A stretch of 64,000 bases of DNA from an uncultured Flavonifractor sp. (GTDB taxonomy: Bacteria > Bacillota > Clostridia > Oscillospirales > Oscillospiraceae). Positions 1-7,364 of this stretch are shown here, one piece after another. The stretch covers positions 1-64,000 of the forward strand of contig CANAAV010000013.1 in NCBI GenBank assembly GCA_947346365.1, in the 5' to 3' direction. A model generated the notes under the pieces. It made no database searches. It was not told where the DNA came from and saw only the letters and a list, made by a program, of their open reading frames with translations. Made by a program: the position numbers and the translations under genes. How positions within the stretch are numbered: the stretch's first letter is position 1; every line of letters begins with the position of its first letter.

Positions 1-375
1 CGGATGTGTCTCACTATGGATGCGAACCGTGCGCTCTCCCAGCTGAGCTACAGGCCCAAATCGGCACTTTTTATGCGAAAAAAGTTGCGAATTTTGGATT
101 TCTCAAATATTCGATTTTCAGGGGAAAGTCCAACAAATCGGACAGGAAAACGGGAAACGAAAAATCGGGTCGGATGTGTCTCACTATGGATGCGAACCGT
201 GCGCTCTCCCAGCTGAGCTACAGGCCCAAATCGGCACTTTTTATGCGGAAAAAGTTGCGGAATTTGGATTTCTAAAATATGCGCTTTTTAGGAAAAACCA
301 ACGGATTGGACTGAAAAACGGGGCCACAAACCTGGGTCGGATGTGGCTCGCTATGGATGCGAACCGTGCGCTCTC
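1..375 (-). repeat. Tandem repeats carrying 5' fragments of tRNA-Ala
   Basis: Three copies of a unit of about 170 bp begin at 1, 171 and 338. Each holds, on the minus strand, about 40 nt matching the 5' half of the intact tRNA-Ala(CGC) at 16325-16400, from the acceptor 5' strand through the D arm and anticodon loop (18-57, 188-227 and 355-375). The T arm and 3' acceptor strand are absent, so none can be a working tRNA. The third copy stops abruptly after CGCTCTC at 375, where unrelated sequence begins. Short ORFs through the units are translations of tRNA antisense sequence and are not genes. The array may continue left of the window. Repeated integration and decay at a tRNA gene is one explanation (inference). 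Confidence 0.8.
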
Positions 376-946
376 GCAAGGTGGTAAGTTTTCTGCTAAT
401 GGACTGCGGTGTATGGTTTGACAAAAATATTGGACGAGTGGATATCATACTCCATCTCACGGGAATTTCAAGGGAAATAGAGTTTGTCCCAGATAGAGAT
501 TGAGTTCTTCTGTTTCGGTATCTATTTGGGCCAGAACAAGACCACCAGAACAAGACCATCCACAGGAAGATCTTGTCCCTGTGGATGGCTATGTTGAAAC
601 ACTGCTTTGTGGAAAGTATTTCCAGAAGAGTAGACACAAAGTCCAAGTTGGCCTCAGCCTGTGGGTAGAGAGAATTGTCCATCTCTTCGTCCGGCCACCA
701 GAGCGCGTTGCATTCGGTGAAGAGCGTGCCATTTCCGCAGCTCAGGCATAGGTCTCCTCGAGCCAGTCGGAGATCTCCCTGGCGTCAGGATAGGGGAACG
801 AACTGAACCCTGAGGGGCGCTACCGATACGGAACACATGAAACAATTGCAGGGCTACTCCAGATAAGGACATTCTGAGAGTTATCCAAGAAAAGTCGCTT
901 GCGAGAGGCTCAAAGATGTTTGCCAGAAGATTAGAATAAGAAAAAT
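376..946. other. Decayed intergenic region without an intact gene
   Basis: No ORF here has a plausible start, ribosome binding site and protein-like composition over its length. On the minus strand around 590-760 one frame reads SCGNGTLFTECNALWWPDEE and continues for about 50 residues with protein-like character. It is joined through a frame change to a stretch reading DAREISDWLEET. This looks like a degraded gene, but I do not recognise the family. Confidence 0.5.
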
Positions 947-1084
947 GGGGCTGTTGCAAAATGCAGTTTTCAGACTTGGGAATAAAATTTGTGCATTAAA
1001 AATTGGCAATAACCGTCAAAGCGTCAGTTCTTGCTAACTTTTTCTTTTGGTTGATTTTTCAGGACTCTATTTTGCAACAGACCC
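947..1084. mobile_element. 138-bp MITE-like element with terminal inverted repeats
   Basis: The ends are inverted copies: GGGGCTGTTGCAAAAT at 947-962 and ATTTTGCAACAGACCC at 1069-1084, matching at 15 of 16 positions. The match extends a few bases outward as AAAAT/ATTTT. The interior has no coding capacity. Ends of the type CTGTTGCAAA are typical of several IS families including IS6-like elements, so this may be a non-autonomous derivative or the remnant of an IS. No transposase is present nearby. Confidence 0.6.
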
Positions 1085-1324
1085 ATTTTATAGCAATATA
1101 ATATCCAGTCAAGTTCGTACCAACATAATTTTTCAGTAGAAATTTGGTGACAGACCAGAAAGGCAATTGGTCCGATGTTTCCAATGTAATTGTCCCAATC
1201 AGCCAGAGGCACGGCGTTACAACAGTAAGTAAAATGGAGGCTGCCCCAATCTGTACCAACTGAATTATTAAGCGCATTTCAGAATCGGCGGCGATGCGAG
1301 ATTGTGCTGGATAGCCTAAGGTTC

Positions 1325-1353
1325 TTGACATGGAAGATTATTTCTGCTATAAT
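1325..1353 (+). promoter_or_regulatory. Consensus sigma-A type promoter
   Basis: TTGACA at 1325-1330 and TATAAT at 1348-1353 are separated by 17 bp, a perfect consensus promoter. It lies just upstream of the cobalamin riboswitch and drives the transporter operon that follows. Confidence 0.85.
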
Positions 1354-1375
1354 CACATCATAAATAAATTGTCTG

Positions 1376-1530
1376 GGTTCATACCATATGGACAGCCGCG
1401 GAATTGGGTGCAAGTCCCAGCGAGTCGGTCACTGTGAAACCCGCTATGTCGGGGTAAGTCAGATACGCGCCAGGCAAATAAATGCTCCTGCCGAAACCGG
1501 GAAGTATTCTTGTTTTATTGCCTGTCACAG
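1376..1530 (+). promoter_or_regulatory. Cobalamin riboswitch
   Basis: The conserved core is visible: GGAATTGGGTGCAAGTCCC (1400-1418), then GGTCACTGTGA, then the B12 box AAGTCAGATACGCGCC at 1456-1471. Downstream AGGCAAATAAA pairs with TTTTATTGCCT, a probable peripheral helix or antiterminator. The RNA sits between a consensus promoter and an intrinsic terminator, so corrinoid binding should prevent read-through into the ABC transporter operon. This ties the operon to cobalt or corrinoid supply. Confidence 0.85.
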
Positions 1531-1550
1531 ACAGCGAATGAGATATACAG

Positions 1551-1582
1551 CCTGCCGTTCCTTCGGGAGCAGCAGGTTTTTT
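1551..1582 (+). terminator. Riboswitch expression-platform terminator
   Basis: A GC-rich hairpin with CCTGC and GCAGG arms and a TTCG loop is followed by TTTTTT. It lies 20 nt before the first transporter gene and is the likely transcription-off structure of the cobalamin riboswitch. Confidence 0.75.
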
Positions 1583-1603
1583 GCGCTTTGGGGGGATTGA
1601 AAC

Positions 1604-2599
1604 ATGCGCCGCAGCCGCTATCTGTTAAAGCGATCCATTGGCTATCTGGCCACAATTTTCCTGATCCTGCTGTTTAACTTTGTCCTGATCCGGGTCATGC
1701 CGGGAGACCCGATGCTCTATATCCTGGGGGAAGAGGACTACTATGATTTCTACTACAACAATCCGGAGTACCTGGAGCAACTGTGCCAGGAATATGACCT
1801 GGACGGATCCATCCTCCACCAGTTCGGGCTTTACTGGCGGAATATTTTGCATCTCGACTTTGGCACCAGTTACCACTACGGGCGGCCAGTCCTGGATCTG
1901 ATTTTGTTCCGGGCTTCCTGGACGTTGCGCCTTGTCCTTCCGGCGGTCCTCCTGGCCGCACTGCTGGGGGTCCTGCTGGGACTTCCGGCAGGGTGGTTCT
2001 CCGGGCGGTGGGGGGAACGGCTGGGCACGCCTGTCCTTACCATTCTCCACACTATACCGACCTATTGCTTATCGATTATTCTGCTGTCTATTTTTGCTTA
2101 CCGCCTGGGATGGCTCCCACTGGGAGGAATGGTATCCGGCGGAAAGAGCGGGGCGGCCTATGTATGGGATATGCTCTGGCACATGACGCTGCCCTTAATC
2201 GTCCTGGTCCTCTACAGGGTCTCCTACGACTATTTGATCCTGCGCTCCAGCGTTCGGGAAATCCGGGAAGAACCCTACATCACGACGGCATTTTCCAAGG
2301 GCCTCTCCCAGAGGGTCGTTCTCTTCCGCCACGTCCTGCCCAACGCGCTTCTGCCGTATGTCACAGCAGTCTGCCTCCAATTTGGGGCGGCGGTGGCCGG
2401 GACAATGACCATGGAGGTCATTTACAACTGGAGCGGGATGGGCAGCCTGATTTATGACGCGGTCAACAACCGGGATTTTCCTGTTTTGCAGACCGCCTTC
2501 TTGGTGATTGCGGTCTGCACGATCCTGGCGAATCTTTTGGCGGACGTCCTCTATGCCGCAATTGACCCACGTCTGAGAAGGGAGGTGCCGTCTCGGTGA
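1604..2599 (+). CDS. ABC transporter permease, OppB/NikB type
   Basis: This 331-aa protein is the first membrane subunit of a peptide/nickel-class (family 5) ABC importer. It has an N-terminal transmembrane segment (about residues 11-31), an extracellular region with RVMPGDP typical of DppB/OppB/NikB, then five more membrane helices. The EAA-type loop, which docks the ATPase, is near residues 220-250 in the region containing ILRSSVREI and ALLPYVT. The ATG follows a G-rich Shine-Dalgarno. It is the first gene after the cobalamin riboswitch terminator, and the next gene overlaps its stop. The substrate is not fixed by sequence. With the riboswitch, cobalt, a cobalt chelate or a corrinoid fragment is more likely than peptides (inference). 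Confidence 0.88.
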   Translation: MRRSRYLLKRSIGYLATIFLILLFNFVLIRVMPGDPMLYILGEEDYYDFYYNNPEYLEQLCQEYDLDGSILHQFGLYWRNILHLDFGTSYHYGRPVLDLILFRASWTLRLVLPAVLLAALLGVLLGLPAGWFSGRWGERLGTPVLTILHTIPTYCLSIILLSIFAYRLGWLPLGGMVSGGKSGAAYVWDMLWHMTLPLIVLVLYRVSYDYLILRSSVREIREEPYITTAFSKGLSQRVVLFRHVLPNALLPYVTAVCLQFGAAVAGTMTMEVIYNWSGMGSLIYDAVNNRDFPVLQTAFLVIAVCTILANLLADVLYAAIDPRLRREVPSR

Positions 2600-3429
2600 A
2601 ACAACGTAATCTGTTGCAGGGCCGCGCCGCCGCTGTTACCGGAATGGTCCTGTTGCTGCTGATTCTCCTAGTGGCGGTCTTTGCCCCGGCTTTGGCACCC
2701 TATGACCCTTGGGCTATGGGTACCCCGTATTTGCCGCCGAGTTCGGAACACCTGCTGGGGACGAACGATATTGGACAGGACATCCTCAGCGAATTGATCT
2801 ATGGCACCAGGGTATCCATGTTTATCGGCGTCTGCGCCGCCCTCATCACGACTATCATAGGGACGGCGGTCGGTGTATTGGCCGGCTATTTTGGCGGCAT
2901 TGTGGACCACATCCTCATGGCTGTGACCAATGTCGTCATCGTGGTCCCAAGCCTCCCGCTGACCGTCGTATTGGTCGCTTATCTCCAGGCCGGGCTGTGG
3001 AATATCATCATTGCCCTGTGCGTCACCGCATGGGCCGGAACAGCCCGCTTGATCCGTGCCCAAGTGATGCAACTGCGTCAGCAGCCTTTTGTTCAGTTGG
3101 AGCGGACACTGGGCATGGGAAATGGGTATATTATGTTAGTACACATTCTGCCAAACGTCTCCGGCATCATCCTGACCCGCGGGGCGTTGTCCGTAGCCTC
3201 TGCCATGCTCAGCGAGGCCAGCCTCAGTTTCCTGGGTCTGGGTGCGCTGGGGCAGAAGAGTTGGGGCGCCATTCTCAACAATGCCTTTTTCCGAAACGGC
3301 GTGGTCAACAACTGCTGGTGGTGGTACTACCCCCCTATTTTGTGCATTTGTGTATGCGTGGTGGCGTTTATGCTGATCGGCTCCTGGGATGACCGCCGGA
3401 GCCGTGGGCAAAACTTGCTGGCCATGTGA
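2596..3429 (+). CDS. ABC transporter permease, OppC/NikC type
   Basis: This 277-aa protein is the second membrane subunit of the importer. The start is GTG in a GTGA overlap with the stop of the previous gene, preceded by GGAGGTG. The N-terminal helix is followed by APYDPWAMG and HLLGTNDIGQDI, which match the conserved N-terminal motif of DppC/NikC ('HxLGTDxxGRD'). Five further helices follow, with the ATPase-docking loop around TLGMGNGYIMLVHILPN. It should pair with the upstream permease. A tryptophan- and tyrosine-rich stretch (NCWWWYYPP) occurs near the C terminus, a position that is normally conserved as WWW.PP in this family. Confidence 0.88.
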   Translation: MKQRNLLQGRAAAVTGMVLLLLILLVAVFAPALAPYDPWAMGTPYLPPSSEHLLGTNDIGQDILSELIYGTRVSMFIGVCAALITTIIGTAVGVLAGYFGGIVDHILMAVTNVVIVVPSLPLTVVLVAYLQAGLWNIIIALCVTAWAGTARLIRAQVMQLRQQPFVQLERTLGMGNGYIMLVHILPNVSGIILTRGALSVASAMLSEASLSFLGLGALGQKSWGAILNNAFFRNGVVNNCWWWYYPPILCICVCVVAFMLIGSWDDRRSRGQNLLAM

Positions 3430-3448
3430 AGGCGTAAAGGGTGGTCAT

Positions 3449-4372
3449 ATGCTGGAAATTCAAAATCTGACTGTCCGATTCCAACTGCCGCAGGGCACCA
3501 TCACAGCGCTGGAAGGAGTCAACCTCACATTGCGCGATGGCGAAAAACTCTGTGTGGTAGGGGAGAGCGGCAGCGGGAAAAGCGTTCTGATGCTGGCGGT
3601 TTTATGCCTTCTGCCAGAAAATGCCTGCGTGTCCGGGAGTATCCTGCTGGATGGGGAGGACTTGCTGCAAAAAAGCCAGAAAGACCTGACTGAAATTCGG
3701 GGGATGAAACTCTCTTATGTCCCCCAGGGGAGCGGCAACAGCCTGAATCCCCTTTTGAGGCTTGGGTTTCAGGTCAGCGAAAGTTTGGTGGCACACCGCC
3801 GCCTCCCCCGCCGCGGGGCCGACCAGCGGAGCATCCAACTCCTGCAGCAGTTCCATCTGGGGGACGAAGAGCAGTTGGTGCGTTCCTATCCGCACACACT
3901 CTCCGGCGGCATGCGGCAGAGGGCCCTGCTGGCACTGGGGATTGCGCCGGAGGCTCCTTATCTGGTGGCCGACGAGCCCACCAAAGGTCTGGACAGCGAC
4001 CGGGTTGGTCTGGTGGTTGACTGCTTCAACAGCCTGGAGGGATGCTCTCTCCTCTGCGTTACGCATGATCTTACCTTTGCTCAGCAGGTAGCGGACCGGG
4101 TTGCCATCATTTATGCCGGGCAGATGATTGAATACGAGACGGCGGAGCGGTTCTTCGGTTCTCCACGCCACCCCTATTCCAAGGCGTTGCTGGATGCCGT
4201 CCCTGAGCGGGGGCTCAACGCCATACCCGGTTTCAGCCCCGGTCATGAGGATTACACCGATGCTTGCCGTTTTTATAACCGCTGCCCCTGCCGGACCGCG
4301 CAGTGTCAGACGCAGCCCAAAGACCGCTGGGACGGTGAGAGGATGGTGAAATGCATTTATGGCGCTCCTTGA
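3449..4372 (+). CDS. ABC transporter ATP-binding protein, OppD/NikD type
   Basis: This 307-aa protein is one of two ATPases that power the importer. It has Walker A GESGSGKS, signature LSGGMRQR, Walker B YLVADEPTKGLD and an H-loop in VTHDL. The C-terminal oligopeptide-transporter extension contains cysteines (CRFYNRCPC, CQTQP), as in OppD/DppD, where they can bind an iron-sulfur cluster. I place the start at the ATG beginning MLEIQNLTV; an upstream in-frame extension overlaps the permease and has no family similarity. The next ATPase gene starts inside this one, which indicates translational coupling. Confidence 0.88.
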   Translation: MLEIQNLTVRFQLPQGTITALEGVNLTLRDGEKLCVVGESGSGKSVLMLAVLCLLPENACVSGSILLDGEDLLQKSQKDLTEIRGMKLSYVPQGSGNSLNPLLRLGFQVSESLVAHRRLPRRGADQRSIQLLQQFHLGDEEQLVRSYPHTLSGGMRQRALLALGIAPEAPYLVADEPTKGLDSDRVGLVVDCFNSLEGCSLLCVTHDLTFAQQVADRVAIIYAGQMIEYETAERFFGSPRHPYSKALLDAVPERGLNAIPGFSPGHEDYTDACRFYNRCPCRTAQCQTQPKDRWDGERMVKCIYGAP

Positions 4373-5168
4373 AGTTGTATCGCTTAGAAAGACTTACCGC
4401 ACAAGTATGCGCCGGGTAGAGGTCCTTACAGACGCCTCCTTCACAGTCGAGGCCGGGGAGACCATTGGGATTTTAGGTCCCAGCGGCAGCGGCAAGAGCA
4501 CCATCGGGCAGATCGTTACCGGTTTGATCCGTGCCGACAGTGGAACGATCCGGTATCGGAATGAAGAACTCCACTACCCCCTGCGCAGCTATCAACGGAA
4601 GGAGATCCAGATCCTTTTTCAGCACCCCGAGGTCTCCTTCAACCCGAAATACCGGTTGGAGCAGGGCTTTCAGGAGATCTGCCGGCATTATGACCTGAGG
4701 ATGACCCGGCGGGAACTGCTGGACTATCTGGCGGATTTCGGATTGTACCGGGAACACTTGGAGCGGCATCCCATCCAACTCTCCGGCGGTGAATTGCAGC
4801 GGGCAATGGTAGCCCGGGTAATGCTGCTGGATCCCAAACTGATCGTGCTGGACGAGCCGACCTCCATGTTGGATACCATCAGCCAAGCACAAGTCCTGCG
4901 CATGCTGGAGGCTTTGCAGCGGCAACGGCAGGTGTCCTATCTTTACATCACACACAGCCGGTGTTTGGCGGATCATCTGTGCCAGCGCATTTACTATTTG
5001 GACGGTGGACAACTGCGGGAAGAACCGTTTCCCGCGGAGATCTGTCATCAATCATCACAAAAAAAAGAAGGAAGGAAGTTCTATCATGAAACGCATCACA
5101 TTATTCCTGCTGAGCATGGTGCTGCTGCTCCAGCTGACCGCCTGCGGCGGGAATCCCAGCCCAAATGA
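4359..5168 (+). CDS. ABC transporter ATP-binding protein, OppF/NikE type
   Basis: This 269-aa protein is the second ATPase of the importer. It has Walker A GPSGSGKS, signature LSGGELQRA, Walker B LIVLDEPTSMLD and H-loop ITHSR. It starts 14 bp before the end of the upstream ATPase gene. The frame runs 83 bp into the downstream lipoprotein gene, so its last 27 residues (after KKEGRKF) are an out-of-frame reading of the lipoprotein signal sequence and show no ATPase homology. It lacks the long cysteine-containing C-terminal extension of its partner, so its functional core ends near residue 240. Confidence 0.86.
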   Translation: MALLEVVSLRKTYRTSMRRVEVLTDASFTVEAGETIGILGPSGSGKSTIGQIVTGLIRADSGTIRYRNEELHYPLRSYQRKEIQILFQHPEVSFNPKYRLEQGFQEICRHYDLRMTRRELLDYLADFGLYREHLERHPIQLSGGELQRAMVARVMLLDPKLIVLDEPTSMLDTISQAQVLRMLEALQRQRQVSYLYITHSRCLADHLCQRIYYLDGGQLREEPFPAEICHQSSQKKEGRKFYHETHHIIPAEHGAAAPADRLRRESQPK

Positions 5169-6732
5169 ATCTACTGGCGGTTCGGATCCCGCCAACCAGG
5201 AAACGGCGACGGACGGCAGCGTACTGCGCATCGGCTGCACCATCGCCCACACCACTTTCAACCTCTTCGACCAGGGCGGTGCCTATGGCAAACTGAACCT
5301 GGAGCGATTCGGCCAGCAGCCCCTGGTTGGGATGGATGAAAACGGTGAATTGACGCCCGGGTTTTTTGAAACGTTTGAGATCAACGACGCCAACGACACC
5401 GTAGTTTTCACCTTCCCGACAGACGCGAAATTCCACGACGGCACGACCATCACCCTGGAGGATGTGCTGTTTTCCATGGAGTCTTGGATGGATAAGTGGA
5501 AGGGCCGGGGATACAACGTGACAGTCACGGACTCCGCCGAGGGGGCCATCACCTGCCAACTGGATACCCCCTCCGCCTATGCCTGGCTGTCCTATGGCGC
5601 CGGTCAGTGCTACATAGCGCCCTACCACGTCTGGGAGAAGGTGGAGGGCGACTACTCCAGTTACGTTGGCGAGGACGCGCATATCGGCGCGGGGCCTTAC
5701 CGCTTTGTCTCCTATGATGAGGCTGCCCAGGTTTCCTACTACGAGGCGTTTGAGGACTATTACTGGGGCGAGCAGACCATTGAAAAGGTGGAACTGCACA
5801 GTTATTCCAGCCCGGAAAACCTGGTCATGGCAATCAAAAACGGTGAGATCGACGCCATGTACACCTATGCCTCCCCCATTGCCTCCACCTTGATCGGCAC
5901 GTTGGAAGGTGCAGAGGACGTGGAGACTGGGGGTAGCAACTACAGCGGCAATTATCAGTTGACTTTCGGTTTCAACGCTTATCCCACCAATGAGCAGAGT
6001 TTTCGCGAGGCGGTCTATTATGCTCTGGACTACGACCTGCTGGCTACGACGATCGGCGGTAATGAGGCGGTGCCCGCCCACAGGGGCATGATCCCCCAGG
6101 GGAACAAGGGCTATGTGGATGGCTACCCTGTCAACGAGCGGGACTTGGAGGAGGCCGGTCGGATCTTAGACGAGGCTGGATATTTGGATGTGGACGGTGA
6201 CGGGATCCGTGATGATCAGAACGGGCAGCCTATGACGGTATCCATCCTTCCGCAGAGTGGGAAGAACGAGATGATGAGCCGCCTCGCAGAGGTCATTATG
6301 AACAATCTGGCGGATGTGGGGATCCAATGCGCGATGGATGAGGACGCCATGCGCAACGAGGACATCTTTGATCAACGGACCCAAGTGGATAAGAATTACC
6401 AATTATATGTGGGATATACGACCCCTGGCGTGGCGGACTATCGGACTTCAGCGTTCTACATCCTTCCGGAACCCTACTACCAGTCCGGGACTTTCGATGA
6501 CTCCGACTATGTGGCAGCATATCAGGCCCTCCAGAACGCGAAAAACACGGAGGAATATGGTATTGCCGCTGCAGAGATCCAGGCTATCAACGCTGAAAAA
6601 TTCCCCTTGATCGCCCTGGCCTGGGAGCAGGCATACTTCCCTTACCGGACAGACCGCTTTGCCGGATGGGAGAATTGGCCCTCCACAGGGGTCATCAACC
6701 AGGATACATGGTTCCAGGTGACCTTACAGTAA
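5086..6732 (+). CDS. Extracellular solute-binding protein family 5, lipoprotein
   Basis: This 548-aa lipoprotein captures the substrate for the importer. The signal peptide ends in a lipobox (LQLTACGG), so the mature protein is anchored to the outer face of the membrane through its cysteine. A serine/threonine/asparagine-rich linker follows, then the family 5 fold (Opp/Dpp/Nik) to the C terminus; VVFTFPTDAKFHDGTTIT is the conserved FxLRxgvkFhdG block. The start is the ATG after AAGGAAGGAAG; an upstream in-frame extension lies inside the ATPase gene. The binding pocket cannot be read for specificity, but NikA-like metal-chelate binders belong to the same family and the operon is under a cobalamin riboswitch. 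Confidence 0.9.
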   Translation: MKRITLFLLSMVLLLQLTACGGNPSPNESTGGSDPANQETATDGSVLRIGCTIAHTTFNLFDQGGAYGKLNLERFGQQPLVGMDENGELTPGFFETFEINDANDTVVFTFPTDAKFHDGTTITLEDVLFSMESWMDKWKGRGYNVTVTDSAEGAITCQLDTPSAYAWLSYGAGQCYIAPYHVWEKVEGDYSSYVGEDAHIGAGPYRFVSYDEAAQVSYYEAFEDYYWGEQTIEKVELHSYSSPENLVMAIKNGEIDAMYTYASPIASTLIGTLEGAEDVETGGSNYSGNYQLTFGFNAYPTNEQSFREAVYYALDYDLLATTIGGNEAVPAHRGMIPQGNKGYVDGYPVNERDLEEAGRILDEAGYLDVDGDGIRDDQNGQPMTVSILPQSGKNEMMSRLAEVIMNNLADVGIQCAMDEDAMRNEDIFDQRTQVDKNYQLYVGYTTPGVADYRTSAFYILPEPYYQSGTFDDSDYVAAYQALQNAKNTEEYGIAAAEIQAINAEKFPLIALAWEQAYFPYRTDRFAGWENWPSTGVINQDTWFQVTLQ

Positions 6733-6737
6733 CGGCC

Positions 6738-7058
6738 ATGGAAAAGATAGCAGTACTTGCCTGCCGCAATCACGTACAGCGATGCACCATGGCCTCCTGC
6801 CTTTCCGCCTTGCAGAAAGGAGAGCAGCAGTTTTCCGGCCATGCGGGAGCGGAGTTGGCTGCTGTGCTGGATTGCGGCGGATGCCAGGATATTTACGACC
6901 CGGAGAACATGGCGAAAAAAATGTCGCGTCTGCGGGCGGAAGGCGTACACACGGTCGCCCTGACCGGGTGCGTCAAGCCTGATTGTGTCTGCTGGGAGAG
7001 AATCATCGGCGTCTTGTCGGCGGAAGGGTTGCAGATCCTCTCGAAAGAATCGATATAG
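6738..7058 (+). CDS. CGGC domain-containing protein
   Basis: This 106-aa protein has the motif CGGC (in VLDCGGCQD, near residue 46) plus further cysteines at CRNHVQRC, GCVKPDCVC. This pattern is that of the small CGGC domain, considered a putative metal-binding module. It starts 6 bp after the lipoprotein stop and is the last gene before a strong terminator, so it belongs to the riboswitch-controlled operon. Cysteine-rich metal handling linked to the imported substrate is a reasonable but unproven role. Confidence 0.75.
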   Translation: MEKIAVLACRNHVQRCTMASCLSALQKGEQQFSGHAGAELAAVLDCGGCQDIYDPENMAKKMSRLRAEGVHTVALTGCVKPDCVCWERIIGVLSAEGLQILSKESI

Positions 7059-7086
7059 AATAGCCTAAGTTGCAAATCTAAGAATC

Positions 7087-7142
7087 AAATAAGGAAAGGA
7101 GCGGCAAGTCCATTTTGGGACTTGCCGCTCCTTTCCTTATTT
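7087..7142. terminator. 25-bp perfect hairpin ending the transporter operon
   Basis: Arms 7087-7111 and 7118-7142 are perfectly complementary over 25 bp with a 6-nt loop. The outer bases are A/T runs (AAATAAGG and CCTTATTT), so it can terminate in either direction. It separates the transporter operon from the mobile module. Confidence 0.8.
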
Positions 7143-7262
7143 ATAAGAGGAATCTTAAGGTGTCAAATAATATGTGAGAATCATGATAAACTGTATATCC
7201 GAAGGTTTGCCATAAATGGAGCATCCTGTAAGTTGTTGTGATCATGGGCAGACACACTGTGA

Positions 7263-7346
7263 AAAGAAGTGCTGGAGGAAGTAAAATACTACGATGTGAC
7301 CGATGAAGATCGCAACTATGCCCATATTTTCAGCAGCGGTAAATAG
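7263..7346 (+). pseudogene. C-terminal remnant of an unidentified gene
   Basis: A 27-codon open stretch beginning after an in-frame TGA reads EVLEEVKYYDVTDEDRNYAH, then IFSSGK and a TAG stop. Composition is strongly protein-like but there is no start or N-terminal part. It looks like the tail of a larger protein cut by insertion or deletion close to the left side of the mobile module. The family is not certain. Confidence 0.45.
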
Positions 7347-7364
7347 ATAAAAATAATGGAGGTA

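Noticed and set aside
1..375. Possible CRISPR array from regular repeats
   Set aside because: The period is about 170 bp with tRNA-derived content, only three copies, and no short repeat-spacer pattern or cas gene.
272..682. 136-aa minus-strand ORF
   Set aside because: Composition is irregular, its end runs through the tRNA-like repeat, and it has no ribosome binding site. Only its first part looks like decayed coding DNA.
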